NCBI GenBank assembly: GCA_016806645.1
Contig: JACSYO010000912.1
Span: 2,414,001-2,478,000 of the forward strand
From: Ophiodon elongatus
Taxonomy: Eukaryota > Chordata > Actinopteri > Perciformes > Hexagrammidae
Reading direction: 5' to 3'
DNA: 64,000 nt
Shown here: positions 35,991-48,510 of the stretch, piece after piece
Numbering within the stretch: position 1 is the first letter of the stretch
Layout: every line of letters begins with the position of its first letter
Made by a program: the position numbers and the translations under genes
The notes under the pieces: model-generated
What the model saw: the letters and a program-made list of their open reading frames with translations, nothing else
Database searches by the model: none
Told to the model about the DNA's origin: nothing

Positions 35991-37999
35991 AGCACTGAGG
36001 GTTGCAACTTAATAAAGATGTGTCTAATTCCCATTTATTTTTTTGTGACGTTTCCAAAGTTCACTTAAAATTGGCTTGACAATGAAACACAGCTAGTAAC
36101 ATAAATGCAGCAGGAGAAGGGTCTGTAGATGCCTCAAAGCTGTAGAAAGACACATGGACGAGTTAATCAATTAGTGTTCGCTTCGTCTGTTTCTCTCTGC
36201 TCCCATCATGCATTGACCTTTTCCTCAGGACTTTTTTCCTGCTGGCAGATGATGTCAGTGAAGGGTAGTCATGCTTGGCCTGAAGCTTTATGTCCTGATG
36301 AACCACTCTTACAATTAATTGAGTGGAAACATCTTAATTGTAAGTAAAAGATGGATTATTATATCGCACCAATATGATTTACTTCAGCCATATTCAGTTT
36401 TTGCTGGCTTCCCGTAACAACAATAGTTTCAGAGCCAATAATATATAGAGTGTGTTTACTTTCAACTGAGAAACCCCATAAATATTAGCGAAAAAAAGCT
36501 CTAATATTGCCAAAATGTTTTTACACCTGGCGGAAGAGGAGAAATTGGCATCTAGAAAGTTAGATGTAGTTATGGATGGTCATAGCAGTTTTTTCCAATA
36601 CACCTTAACATTATGGTCTAACTGCTTCTGCTCACTGTACTGTAGACAAAGTATGAATGTCATGCAGCCACTCACCGTTGCGTACCTCCACTCTGCCACA
36701 GAGTATAAAGAATAAAGACTCCAGGACAAACAGGGTCCCTTGTTACATGACACCCTGTCTTGAACCATAGCAGCTGACAAAAACAACACAACAGTGACAT
36801 TCATTAATAAAACATATATCTTAGGTGTGAGGCAGCAATGAAACGCTTTGATGCATCAGTTACTGGTTAAATATGAAATCTTGTCACCTCCAATGTATTC
36901 TGTAAAGGTGTACTTAAACCTGTGTACCATTTACACGCACAGGCAACCTGAACATGAAGATTTTTTTTATTGTAGGCCATGGTCGCATGATTGTTACTGT
37001 ATTATTTGCAGTAATATTTGCAGTACATACAGTATATCCTAAACAAGACACATTCATTTAATGTTAAGAAAGGCATATTTTACAGCCAAAACGGCTTTGA
37101 CAGAAAACCTGTAAAATTATAGGGTTAATCCACAAATTTTACACATGAAAGCCAAGGTGTAAGAACAGTTGTATAATGTGTTCTGTGGCTCTGGGAGAGC
37201 TTTGTAAAGTCTGAGAAAATTAAGTCATCAGGGTACAAGTAGGTAAGACCCAGTTATCAGGGTTAGAAACTAATGGTGTCGCCTACCGTCTTCATAGAAG
37301 ATTTCCCTGATGCTACATTGTGAACAACAAATCTGTTTTGAAATCAGCAGAAGGACAGCTAGTTAACGTTAGTTGTTAGTGGCCGGTGGGCAGCACAGTC
37401 CTGCTTGGCTAATTAACAGAGCTAACAACCAACGTACAGAGGTTGCATTGAGTTATAATTATGATGCGTTCAAGCTCTATTCAGTGACTGAGTATTGGTT
37501 GAAGATAAATTATCATGTGTTCAAATGTAATCTTGTAAAATTTTTGTTTTTGAAAAGAAACTTGAGGCAGTTCATCAGGGATTAATAATAAATTTACAAA
37601 AAACAGTATGCAAACGGTAATAAAGGAGTGGATGTTAAAAAAACGTGGTGTTTATTGTTTTCTCTTTGTTTGTAACCGTGGTTATGAACGAATTGGGTTT
37701 TGAAAATTGTGGAATTTCATTGGTATTGGTATCTACTGCTAAATGTCTGGTATTGGGACATCACTAGTCCTTCCCAATAGCGTCCATACCGACATACAGT
37801 TGTATTCAATGTCATGTCCCTCTGGCAAGAAGCTTAATCTCAGTTGCAACAGAACGATGATTTAATTGGAGTAAGGTGAATTTGAAGCTCAGCATTAATT
37901 CATACACTTTGAGGCACTTTCTGCAAGGTTAAATGCTAACAGAAGCACTGTGTGTGTTTTCTGTGTTTTGTATTTCTGTTCACTCTAAAACTGACAAAA

Positions 38000-38200
38000 T
38001 GTGTCGCTGCCGACGGTGTATCTCCACCGTTGTCAGCGGTGTCTTGTTCTGTTGTGGCATCCTGACATGTGTGATTGATAGATGACCGGGCCGACACCGC
38101 CTGGCACTTGAGTTATAACGACATGTGAGCTGCTGCAATACCAGACAAATGGCCTTGTTTATCTCAAATAGAAGCCCTGGCACAAAGCACACCCACTCAA
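38000..38200. promoter_or_regulatory. Candidate conserved non-coding element
   Basis: Repeat-free, balanced composition with internal inverted words (gccgacggtgtatctccacc, then ccgttgtcagcggtgtc, then gggccgacaccgcctggc) and no long recognised ORF. A regulatory role is only an inference. Confidence 0.25.
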
Positions 38201-39109
38201 ACCATCACACTTGTGTGTCCTTCCCACTGCAAACGAGCTGAACAGGTGTCTTTCCATCCACAAACTTGAACTTCTTACATGCCCTCACTGTAAACCAGAA
38301 AATCAATGGGACCTTTTTTTCTGTGAGGCTTCTAAAGATAAATCAATTGAGGCCGATCTATTGTAATAAGGACGCGTCATCCTTTGGACGAGGCAGAGGA
38401 GATGCTGCGAACATCGGTTATTAGATTTTTCTGCAAGACGAGAGTCTCAGCATTCAGGGCCAGGGCTTTTGTTTTCATTGAGTGGCTGTTATGTGAAGTC
38501 CACCCCTGCTTAGTAACTCCATCGTCGCTGCCAGCGGGCCACTACGCTTCCCCTTGTGAGGCACTTTGCTTGTGTCAGCAGCGATGCTTGGCTTCGTCAA
38601 GAGTGGGATTAACGCTCTCAGAAGCCTTTCCCACTGGTTGGAGGGTTTTGCCATTAATGAAATTCCCACCAGCTTTGTTGTGTAATGTTTAACTGTGTGT
38701 AAAAATTGGCCAGATGTCAATTGTATCCAAGATCAGAGTGTTAAATAAATGTTTATAGTAACTGATAGTATGTACGGTGTAACAAAAGGTACACAGTCCG
38801 TTTGTTGAGACTAAATCCTCAACACTTTAGTCCAGAGCAGGATGTCCCCATTGCTGGATTAACCTGCTGGGGGGCCCCCACAACGTCGCCCCTTTTTCAG
38901 CAACCCCATCGTTAGAAAATAGTCCAATATCATCGTAATTCAAGTTTCTTACCCCAAGATTCTGTGAGAATGTGGTGGGTGGACCTCTGACCATCTATGG
39001 GGTTCTGGGGTAGAAAATATTGTACATTTTAAAGTTAAATGCATCAATCTGGTGCACTTTGAGAGCAAAATGTTGTGCTCTTGTAAACTATTTTGTGCTC
39101 TTGTTCTAG

Positions 39110-39504
39110 CAGTGGTGGTATATAACTAAATACATTTACGCTACTCAAGTATTGTACTTAAATAGAATTTTGAGGTACTTCTACTTGAGTATTTTCATTT
39201 CATGCTACTTTAATATTTCTAGTGCACTACATCTCAGAGGGAAATATTGTACTTGTAACTTTACTAGTTAGGCTACTTTGCAGAATCAGATTCTTAATAC
39301 AAAATATAAATCAACTAATGAACTGTTAGTCAAAGATATAAGTATAAAGTAATTAAAGTAGCTCCACCTTTATCAGCTGTCTGCAACAATAAAGTGATGC
39401 ATCAGTATTTATAAGTAACATTTTGAAAGCAGGACTTTTACTTTCAACATTGATTATTTTGACATTTACTGAAATAAAAGATCAGAGTACTTATTCCACC
39501 ATTG
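39110..39504. mobile_element. hAT-like MITE, 395 bp, with 8-bp target duplication
   Basis: Begins cagtggtggta and ends ttccaccattg, which are imperfect inverted ends. It is flanked by tgttctag (39102-39109) and tgctctag (39505-39512), a 7-of-8 match and the size expected for hAT insertions. The interior (tactcaagtattgtacttaa, cttctacttgagtatttt) is a very common type of fish repeat. No coding capacity. Confidence 0.75.
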
Positions 39505-40559
39505 TGCTCTAGTAAACAATTTATTCATAAACATATTGGTGGTCTGAATATGAATGGTGATGACACTGCAAAAAAGTCACACTCTCAAAGCATGGTTAAT
39601 GAGACGGTCTCCGTTTGTCTAGAGTGGTCAGGGGAGTTGCTGATATCTCAACAGATCCCTGACTCACTGGGGATAGTCCTCTGGGATCAGGGGACCTTGT
39701 TCCTCCCCGCATGGTCAGAACCCCCTAAGCGAGCTGCCATGGTCTCTGTAATTAATAGGAAACACTGTACTGGGAAGAGTTGTACATTGTGTACAGTATT
39801 CCTATGATTAAATATTACTTGACTCCAGGTTTGTCGTGTCTTAATTTGATTGAACACAAAGTAATTCAGCAATATACCACATTTAAGCACAAAACAGAAA
39901 TAAAGGACGTCTTAAAACTAGACTTTGACACTTGGATCGTGTAACAACAACCTGTTATCTGTGAGTTTCCCTCCAGCACAAGACACTCCGTAGACAGGAT
40001 AGCGTTTCACAAAGCTCTTTATTTATGGCTCACAAATGCTCACTTTGGCAGTGTGTATCCCTGCTCTTCCCTTTTCCTTTGTCCCTACTCAGGTGTGTCT
40101 ATAGGGGAGAGGCCATCACCTGATCCACTCCAGCTGAGGCCAATTAAGCCTCTTCTGGCACCGTTCCCTGAACCACTCCCCCACTCTGTCCCCTCTGCAG
40201 CTGAGCCCAACCATGCCCCCGCCACCACAGGTCGTCTTCAAGATGGGGCTCGAGGTCAGGTGATAAAGTAGGACCCACCTTAAGGCCTTTATCATGATTA
40301 TTGATATTGTGCCTCAGTGGTGTGTTTCCCAAACGAAGTTCCAATTACCTCAAACCAGTTGCTACACAATGAACCTGTGGCTTCTGGGGGTCTGGGGCAT
40401 CCAGGGCAGTTGCCCACTTTGCCTTATTGGTAATCCAGCCTTGAAGATGCCCACAGCTACAGGCAATATTGTGATTAAATCTGGTGTAATTGGTTCCCAC
40501 CTTCGTCATGATTTTGGTTACCTCAAGGCCTTTTCCTCAAGTACCACCTTCAGGAAAAC

Positions 40560-43500
40560 TTAAACTTAAAACGTAACTATAATTCCACTACTAGTTATAT
40601 GATGTGTTTAATGAACATTGAGGTCCCAAGGCACTGTTAGCAAGAGTTTTTGTTGAGACAGTATACTGGAAAATCTTCCATCCTCCCTCAAACTGCTTTG
40701 TATTTCCAGGTTACATCTTTCAAAATAGTCAGACACCATGTTCCATTAGGATTGCTCAGGATTCTTCAAAGCCCTGTTTCTGCTTTTTGTTCTATGAGAA
40801 GTAATCAGCTTCTCTTTTAAACTCACCGGCTCATTCACATCAATGTTGTCCTGAGAGCTCGGAAAAATAATAACTGGAAAGATGATTTGTTTAACTGAGT
40901 ATGTTTGTGTAGGTGTGTATTTGTGCAAATTGATTAGAGTTGGCTGATGCTGATGAATACTAATAATCCTACAGAGAGCATTAGATAGACATCTGCCCAG
41001 AGCATTTCAGAGCATCTTAACACAGTGAACTGAGCCAAGCATCACTCACTGAATAAAGATCTGTTTGTCTATTTCTCTGGATTTCTAGTCATGTTTTTCT
41101 TTCTATCTGGTAGAGGTTTGCTCAGCTAGTTGAGTAGTCGAGTGCTAAAATCACTAGTCTGCACTGTGGGCAGTGGTCTTTACTTGCGTTGAATATCATT
41201 TTAGCTGCCATCAACCAGATTTACAGTAGTTGTAAACACATTCATTTACATTGTTTTTGCTACATTTATAACAATTCTGTGTGCATAATATTGCCTTATT
41301 TATCAGTATTATAAGCGTTGCATGGAATGAAATGGATCACTGTTGGATCTATGACTCAATGACTCAGGATTCAATTAATTTCAATTACATTTTTGTTGTT
41401 TTTACTGCAGTAAAAAATAGTACATTAGAGCTATGTTGACTAGTTTACTGCTTCAAAACCTTGCAACTAGTCAAACATGTCTGTTAAGAAAGCCCCCACT
41501 GAAGCTGGCTGTCTGTCTAGGTATTTTTCTAGTTGTCTTTGTGTCTGCATAGCTAGCATTTAGATATGTTTCTAATCCAGATCAACACATTTATATTGTT
41601 GTATTGTTAAATTAAAGCCGAAGTCAAGTGAAGGGATAATGAATATATTTGGAATCTGGTCAGAATTTTCTGAGGGCAGTGGTGCATTTGACTAATGACC
41701 TCAGTATGACCTGGTAAGCACTTTGTCCAGTATTTTGCAAACTGCAGTTGCTTTTCTTCTATTCTAGCAACCTATCTAATTTAACTGTCCGTCATATTTA
41801 TCCAAAGACACACCCACACACTTCATTGTACTCTGTCCCTCTTCCTACTGCACATACAGTACACACCAGAAAACACTCAAGAAAACCCCATAGCAAATAA
41901 TGGATGCAGCTCACAGCAGGTTCAAGCCCTGGAATAATCACATGCTGATCTGCAGCATCAGCCTCTCATCTCACCCCTCCATCAGCAGCTCCAGTGTCAT
42001 TATCCCCTTCACACGTGAGCTCATTCACTCACCTTTCACTCTATGTATGTGTGTGTGCGCTCACGGGTATGTTTTGTTTTTGCAATATGCCGCTCACTCA
42101 TTACTGGAGGAAAACCAGCAACTCCTACTCACAAAGACCTCCCCTCTCTCACTCACATAATTACTCACTGCAAAGAATCAACGGCCTCTGGGCTCTTTCA
42201 CCGCAGACCTCCATAATGCCTCGTCTCCCAGGCCATTCATAAGCATTAACGTGCATATTGGTGCAGTGTAGGTTGACATGAGTAGCGCAGGCTTGTATCG
42301 CCTGCGAGTTTCCCGAAGATACTACATCCAATTCCATGCATCACACCCACTACAGCTCATTTGCATCGGAGTAATATGGTGTTTTACTACAGGCAAGGCA
42401 ACAGTGTGATTTGTTGGCCGGATGAGCAGTGAATCAGTGATGTTGATATCTGACTTGAAAACTCAAATGTCACACAAATGTGTTTATTTTTTCTCAGTGC
42501 ATGCAAACATGTGCTATGTTCATAAATTTATGAATGACACCCTGGCATAATGCTATAGTTATAGAGCATATTACTGTGCACGATGATAAATCCTGGCTGC
42601 TGAGAAAGCAATGGTGCAGATTGTTAGGTGCACAGATTGTACTATTCGTAATGTCAATTCTCTTCACTGACGGGGTTTAACAAAGGGACCCTACATCTCG
42701 TCACCTCCCCCTCCTCCTCATCCCATCCTTTGGTGTAAAGGCTCAGCTGCCTTTTAAAGCCTGCACTTTAATGTCAGGCAGCTTCAAACATCCTTTCTTT
42801 CTTTTTCTGGTGTTCTAATCCCACCTGCCTTTCTCTCATTCTGAACATATCTTTATTCTTTCTTCATTTTCCTCTCTTTCTCCACTTTTGTTCACTCCTC
42901 CTGTCATCATACCATACTCTTTTTTGGACGCCTGCCCCTACCTACCTCCCTCCCTTTCTCATCGCTCCCGTCCCGTCCGTCTTCCTAACTCTACCTCCCC
43001 TCCATCACCTTCTCACTCTGGTACACAGCTGTCAGACATGGCAGTTAATCGTACCGCACTGAACCAATCAGAATACAGTATGAGGGGGCATCTTTTCAAA
43101 GCAATGTGGCTTTTCGTAAACAGCTGCTTTGGAGCACAAACCAGGGAGAGATTGACAGACAGGCAGATAAGGGGCAACAGGGACTCAACTTCACACTGTT
43201 CCCTGCTTTTTTTCTGCTCAGAATTCCTGATTAGTCAGGATGCTGTAGATGTTGTTAAAGGGGCAGTACACTCACTGTGTACACTGTGTACAGTACAGTC
43301 TGGCTGCATCTCAATTTACAGTAGCAGTATTTAAAGAAATCAACCTGATAACGTTTAGTTTATTGAGCAGTATATGGTGTGATCCTTTTTCATCTGAACC
43401 TCTGACATATTACATAAAAATGCGTCGTTGTCCAAACCATCACAATAGCAGACTGTTCCTTTTCACTTCCACTGGTTAAGAGAAGGCATTATTAGATAAT

Positions 43501-43650
43501 GCTGACATAATTTCTCTTGGGTAAGAAGCCAGTGGGCTTCAGCAGGCAAGCTGTTGATGTCAACACTGCCAAAAACACTGCTGCTGCTTTTAGTTTGGTG
43601 TGGCAGTGTGAAATATTGTACAATCTCTTAAGGACTGTGTAATGTATGCA
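40560..43650. other. Non-coding stretch, little recognised
   Basis: Mostly unique sequence. Bases 42240-42375 contain an octamer-like ATTTGCAT near 42360 and no repeats, a weak candidate for a regulatory element. No exon is supported. Confidence 0.45.
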
Positions 43651-43768
43651 TTACTACACCTACAACTATTAATACTACTGCTACTGCTGCTTCTGTTACT
43701 ATTACAGCTACCCCCACTATTGCCACTATTGCTATCATAAGTACTACTAAATCTACTGCAACTACCAT
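43651..43768. repeat. Degenerate CTA/CTG/TTA triplet repeat
   Basis: About 35 triplets of the form CTA, CTG, TTA and CCA in one register, then ends at catatgacag. In-frame stop codons rule out a protein tract. Confidence 0.75.
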
Positions 43769-43770
43769 AT

Positions 43771-43838
43771 GACAGTCTGCCTCGCTCTGTCCTGGTTCTC
43801 CCGTGCCTCCCTTCCCTCCAGCGAGCCCAGCAATACAG
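43771..43838 (+). repeat. Dispersed repeat, second copy of 5793-5867
   Basis: gacagtctgcc...gtcctggttctc...gtgcctcccttccctc...agcgagcccag matches the copy at 5.8 kb with few changes. Confidence 0.75.
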
Positions 43839-44141
43839 CCTTGGCTTCCAGCAGCGTGGTGTCGGTGTCGGAGCGGCTTTAACTACTTTATCAATAGTTG
43901 GACAACCAAAATACGTAGTTTATAAGCAGATCATATACATTTGATGTGGAATCTGTGTACCTTATACAGTGATTTTGTTGTACTTTATTACTTGAGTAAA
44001 TGTACTTATATCTACTGCTACCATTAGTATTACTGCTCCTATAAATGTCTGTCGTAAATATTTGGCAAAAGTGTCAGCTCCTATAAATTGTGCTGTGGAT
44101 GTCATGTTGAATCATGAAGGCACAATTTCTTAAAAACTTAC

Positions 44142-44190
44142 CCTCTGATCTTGACTTGCGGCCTGTCACTACACTGCAGATGTTGCCCAT
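44142..44190 (-). other. Candidate first coding exon on the minus strand (MGNICS...)
   Basis: Read on the minus strand, ATG at 44190 opens MGNICSVVTGRKSRSE plus one base, then gtaag at 44141-44137, a strong donor. Gly2 with Cys5 is the pattern of N-myristoylated and palmitoylated proteins. The Kozak context is mediocre (T at -3, G at +4). I recognise no protein with this start, and the opposite strand is equally open. This could easily be chance. Confidence 0.2.
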
Positions 44191-46443
44191 AAATTTAGGT
44201 GTTTCTGTTTTTTTTCTCTCCAGAAGTAGATCAGCAGTTTGCGTAGGTAGCAAGCATCTCCTGGGGACCGGCTCGATGGCAGGTGTCTCTGTCCCTGTCA
44301 CCCTGCCATGTCCTCATCAGTCGGGTCACTGCTAACGTCACACAGTGTAAGTCAGGGAGCTGATCTGATATACTCATAAATTCCATTTCATTAAGGTTGA
44401 CATCTCAGTGGTCCCCTTACTTTAATTTAAGATGTAACGAATCAAGTCAAGAGTTTTTCATATTCTTACTCTTCATACATTCATGATTTAACCCAATATT
44501 ATGTTTAATGTGGTTTTGGGGAAAGTAAGACTACTGCTGTTATAAAAACTGATGAAAAAACTATAAAGGTGCATGTGAATATGAGACCAAACCAGCCGCC
44601 TGCATTTTCATGAGATTCTGTTTCATCAGACTGCTCTCAGATGAAGCCATGAAAGAATATAGATCGCAGAAGGAACTCACTGTGAGTTGGGTTGACTCAA
44701 CTTATTTGGTTAGTTCACGGTTGAATAAAAAAAGGGTGAACTTTGATGAAATCGGAAAAGTCTTGGATTTGTGTGAAATGAAAAGACCTTAAGGCCAAAC
44801 CCTGGTGTGTGTGCAAATTCTTTTTAAAGATTTATATGAATCCACCAACTCAGACACACGAAAGATGCAGATCTGCACACAAACCCATTTTCAATACACA
44901 TACATTTGATTTAAAACCCCACGTAAAAGGCTTTGACCCTCAGTGTGTATCCAAACGAGATGCCACTTAATATTCTGATGTGCAGCAGAGCCACGGTTTG
45001 GTTTGCACATACATTATGTATGTTCCATGTAGTTGAAAATAGTAATTATTTTTGTATGAAATTCTCAAGAGGAGTAAAAACACAACAACAATAAGAAAAT
45101 TGATTGATATTGAATATTTAACTCTCAGTTTAAGTTTAGAGTTCCAATATCCAGAAATCTGCCTCTTTATTTTGGGCTTTTTGATATAGCATTCGGGAAA
45201 TACACAAATATATTCAGTGACTTACCCAGAGTTAGATTAGAAGACTGATACCACTCATGTCTGTTTGTTAACAACCCGTCCTCACTCCCAACTCATCAAT
45301 ATCGACATTTGGTCAGTGTCCCTCAACTTGTGATACCAATGAAAGAGGCCACCAGCATTCAACTTTAAGCAGTTCAGACTAGTTCTATTTCTAAGAGATA
45401 GTCAATAAAACATCCAATCTAATGTATAATAATGTAAAGTTGATGTGAGCAGCCAGCAAAATACTTTAAGTTTATATGCAGTATCTCTATCTGAAAGTTC
45501 GGTGTAAAAGTACTGTATTATTTTTTTACTGTCCACTGTGGCAGTATCTCCGTGTAAATAAAAGGATGCGTAGTCAATGTTATCACCTTTACTCTAACAG
45601 TAAAATATCAACCTTGAAAAGATTAGTAAAGTGCTTGTTAAGCAAATTGCATAGGTTTTTACTTTTGTTATTTTCCTTCATCTTTTAGTTGTACATAAAA
45701 CTCTGTGAATACAGGAAACCTCATCTGCGTCAATGAAAACAGGTCTGTACCTCTGGTCTGCTGACAATGTCTGAATAAGATCCTTGGCCTCCCTCTGCAC
45801 CGCTGAATCCACACACACGCACACAAAGGGACACACACCCAAGGACCATAAAGGCTAGCCTTCGTATGGCACATCAGGGCCCCTTTCCCCTCTCTCACAC
45901 ACAGTGACACCATCCACCATGATTCATCTCTCTGGCAGTATGAAGTGTAAAGGAGATTATTACCAGTGAAGGGCTCAGCCCCCCTGAAGATCTACTGCTC
46001 TCCCGTCTGCCCTGCAGAGGAAATGGGAAAATATTGCTAATGTTTACAGCCCCGTGAGCGTGTGTGTGGGTTCATGTTATGTGCACTAGTAATGCCTGAA
46101 GCCTGACCAGCATTGCTAAGCAGTTCCCAGGCTTGCTTACCGTCTAGAAATGTGCTGACTTTAGGGGGTTTTGTGTACAAATGTTTCTGTATGCATGCGT
46201 TTGCAGAAGTACCTGTGTGTGTTTATGTGACCATGGGTGTGTCATCATGTGTAAATTTAGTTTTGCACATCAATAAATCCAGAAGGCAGCTGTTGTTAAG
46301 GCATGTACAGTATGTTGCACAGTGTTTCTTTGTGTTTCCTCCTTCTGTTTGTTGGCCTCACAGAAGGAGTCCGTAATAGGACTGAGGCACATTTGAAATG
46401 ACCAAACAAAGAGTAGCCTAGTGATTTTGTCCTAATCAGTAAC

Positions 46444-46740
46444 GACTGTGACTCAGTGGTGGAGCAGGGTCGTCAGAAGATCAGCGGTTCGAACCCCCGG
46501 CTCCGCTAGTCCATGTCGATGTGTTCTTGGGCAAGACACTTAACCCCAAATTGCTCTCATAGTGAATGTTGTATGAATGTTAGTTAGTCCTGATGGTGGC
46601 ACCTTGCATGGTAGCCCCTGTCATCAGTGTATGAATGGGTGTGAATGGGTAAATGATGTGAGTAGTATTAAAGCGCTTTGAGTGGTCGGAAGACTAGAAA
46701 AGCACTATGCAAGTACAGTCCATTTACCATTTACCATTTA
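46444..46740 (+). mobile_element. tRNA-derived SINE
   Basis: The 5' part carries an A-box-like tgactcagtgg at 46449-46459 and a perfect B box ggttcgaaccc at 46486-46496, spaced as in tRNA genes. The tRNA-unrelated body follows (cttgggcaagacacttaacc, gcgctttgagtggtcgg), with a (CATTTAC)n-like tail ending at 46740. It is a common teleost SINE design. It is nearly intact, so the insertion is fairly young. It is not a functional tRNA gene. Confidence 0.9.
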
Positions 46741-47235
46741 ACTGTGCTCAGTGAGAGGAAGGCTGACTAATATGCTAATCTAAATGAAAGCCTATTTGCA
46801 CATATCATGTAAATTATCCTGTAGGTCACTCTCATTATTTCTTAATGAGTTGTAGGGAAGGGGCATCTAAATCAAGACTGCACTAAGTTCACCAATTAGC
46901 ATAAAGATGTTGCAGGAGTACTCAGTACAGAACAGACTATGATTGTAGTTAATGCATGCAGGTGGTGCAAGGAGGTATGTGCAGCAGCTCAACTCCTCTC
47001 CTTTGTCCTCTTTCTGAGTGCTTTATGCCATAAAAGGATTTTCATAAATTCTTACAAATTACATCTGATGTGCAAGACACTAAAACCAATGCAATTCACC
47101 ACCTCAACGAAATCTTATCGATTATAAAAATCCCTGTATTAGCACCTTAGTGAGAAGTGTCATTGTGTAGTTTGAAAGGACCATTGTTTAAAAGATTTGT
47201 AACAAAGTAACTATACATTAAAAGAAAAAAAAAAA

Positions 47236-47330
47236 CATCCATCCAACCATAGTCTGTAACTGCTTATCTTCAGAGGGTTGAAAGGGGGCAGGAACCGAAC
47301 CCTGGTAGCTGACATTGGGCGGGGCACGTC
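47236..47330 (-). mobile_element. LINE-derived 3' fragment, minus orientation
   Basis: catccatccaacc...ctgtaactgcttatcttc...gctgacattgggcgggg is the reverse complement of the common fish LINE 3' end (compare 29955-30096). Confidence 0.6.
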
Positions 47331-47430
47331 CTTACCACTGTCACCATCTTATTTATTTTTTATTTGTATTTTTTTTTATTTGTATAACTAGCACAAGACA
47401 CAAAGTACAGCTGAGGCAGAAAACCTCAAG

Positions 47431-47600
47431 TTTACAGCCTTGTAAAAAAAAACGGTTTTGGTCTCTATAATTAATATCCCCATTCATGACAACTGTATAG
47501 GGGGATTTCTATACATGACACCTTTTTGCATTACATTAAGACTTCAAGTTATGCATAATTAGGGCGTGGCCACTTTGAGTGACAGGTGGGTGCCGTCTCA
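47431..47600 (-). repeat. Dispersed repeat, inverted copy of 35.7 kb
   Basis: tttacagccttgtaaa, ggtctctataattaatatcc, ccattcatgacaactgta and gcataattagggcgtggcca are reverse-complement matches to 35725-35886. The repeat may extend to about 48.5 kb. Confidence 0.7.
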
Positions 47601-47939
47601 GCAGCTAGCTGTCTGCAAAGTGTCACCTCAGCTAATTCGAAACTTGACTTCTCTGCCATGTTTGGGGTGTTGCTCCCTTCTGGAGAGTTTTTCATGCAAT
47701 ATCGGACATTGTATGGCTTGCTGAGCGGTTAATGTATGCATTTCATCCCGCTGGCCAATGTGCCAGTGTTAGATGATGGTCTGGATGACCTCCAGGTCCG
47801 CATCAGTTTCTAACAAGATAGAAGGAACTAGAATTTGCTTGCTAAATCCTGGAATAACGTTAATAGACAGCACCATTCAACACATGTTCTAATTACCAAT
47901 CTGACAGATCAGAGGACTTTGGCAAGAAAAATGGAGGAG

Positions 47940-48510
47940 GCTGTGCTTTATGGTAAATATCGCATAAGCTGAAGTTGCTGGCGGGATTGTGTTTCACTGA
48001 AGTTGTACCTTGTAAGATTTCATATGACAAAGAAATTGTTTGATTTATTGATTGACTGATTAAACAAGGATGTGTTCTCGTATTTTATTTATAAAACGTA
48101 ACATTACTAATTGGTTGGTATTGGTGTCTGCCCTCACCATACCTGGCTTGTTAGCTTAGCTTGTTGTAACGTTACTAAAAGACATTCTAAAGAGTCTGCT
48201 GGTCTTTTTTCAGTTTTTTCACGAGCCAAATGAGTTGAGCTGAGCTGCTTTTGCTCTCTGTTACATGTCCATGTTGTCTGACGGACAGTTAGACTGTGGC
48301 AGGCCGATGAAAGCAGAGCTGACCGTGGCTGTCCAGCACAGACGCACAGGTCAGGCAGGTTAGCAGAGATGCTGGTGCACCTGACTGCTGAAGATCCAAG
48401 GTCGACCCTTACTTCACTTTCTCTGCTTCCACAAGCCTCCAGAACTGCTTGATGAAAGTTAGCTCTAATCCACCAAATGTCTGAAACTATCTTGGAAAGG
48501 TTTAACAGCA
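47940..48510 (-). repeat. Possible continuation of a longer repeat; open frame not called
   Basis: A minus-strand open frame of 125 codons (48134-48511) starts MLLNLSKIVSDIWWIRANFH. It lacks recognisable domains, and the composition resembles repeated fish DNA (tttggtggattagagctaac on the minus strand). It is more likely part of a non-autonomous element than a gene. Confidence 0.35.

Noticed and set aside
46449..46496. A and B boxes as a functional tRNA gene
   Set aside because: No complete cloverleaf or anticodon arm; the body and tail are those of a SINE.
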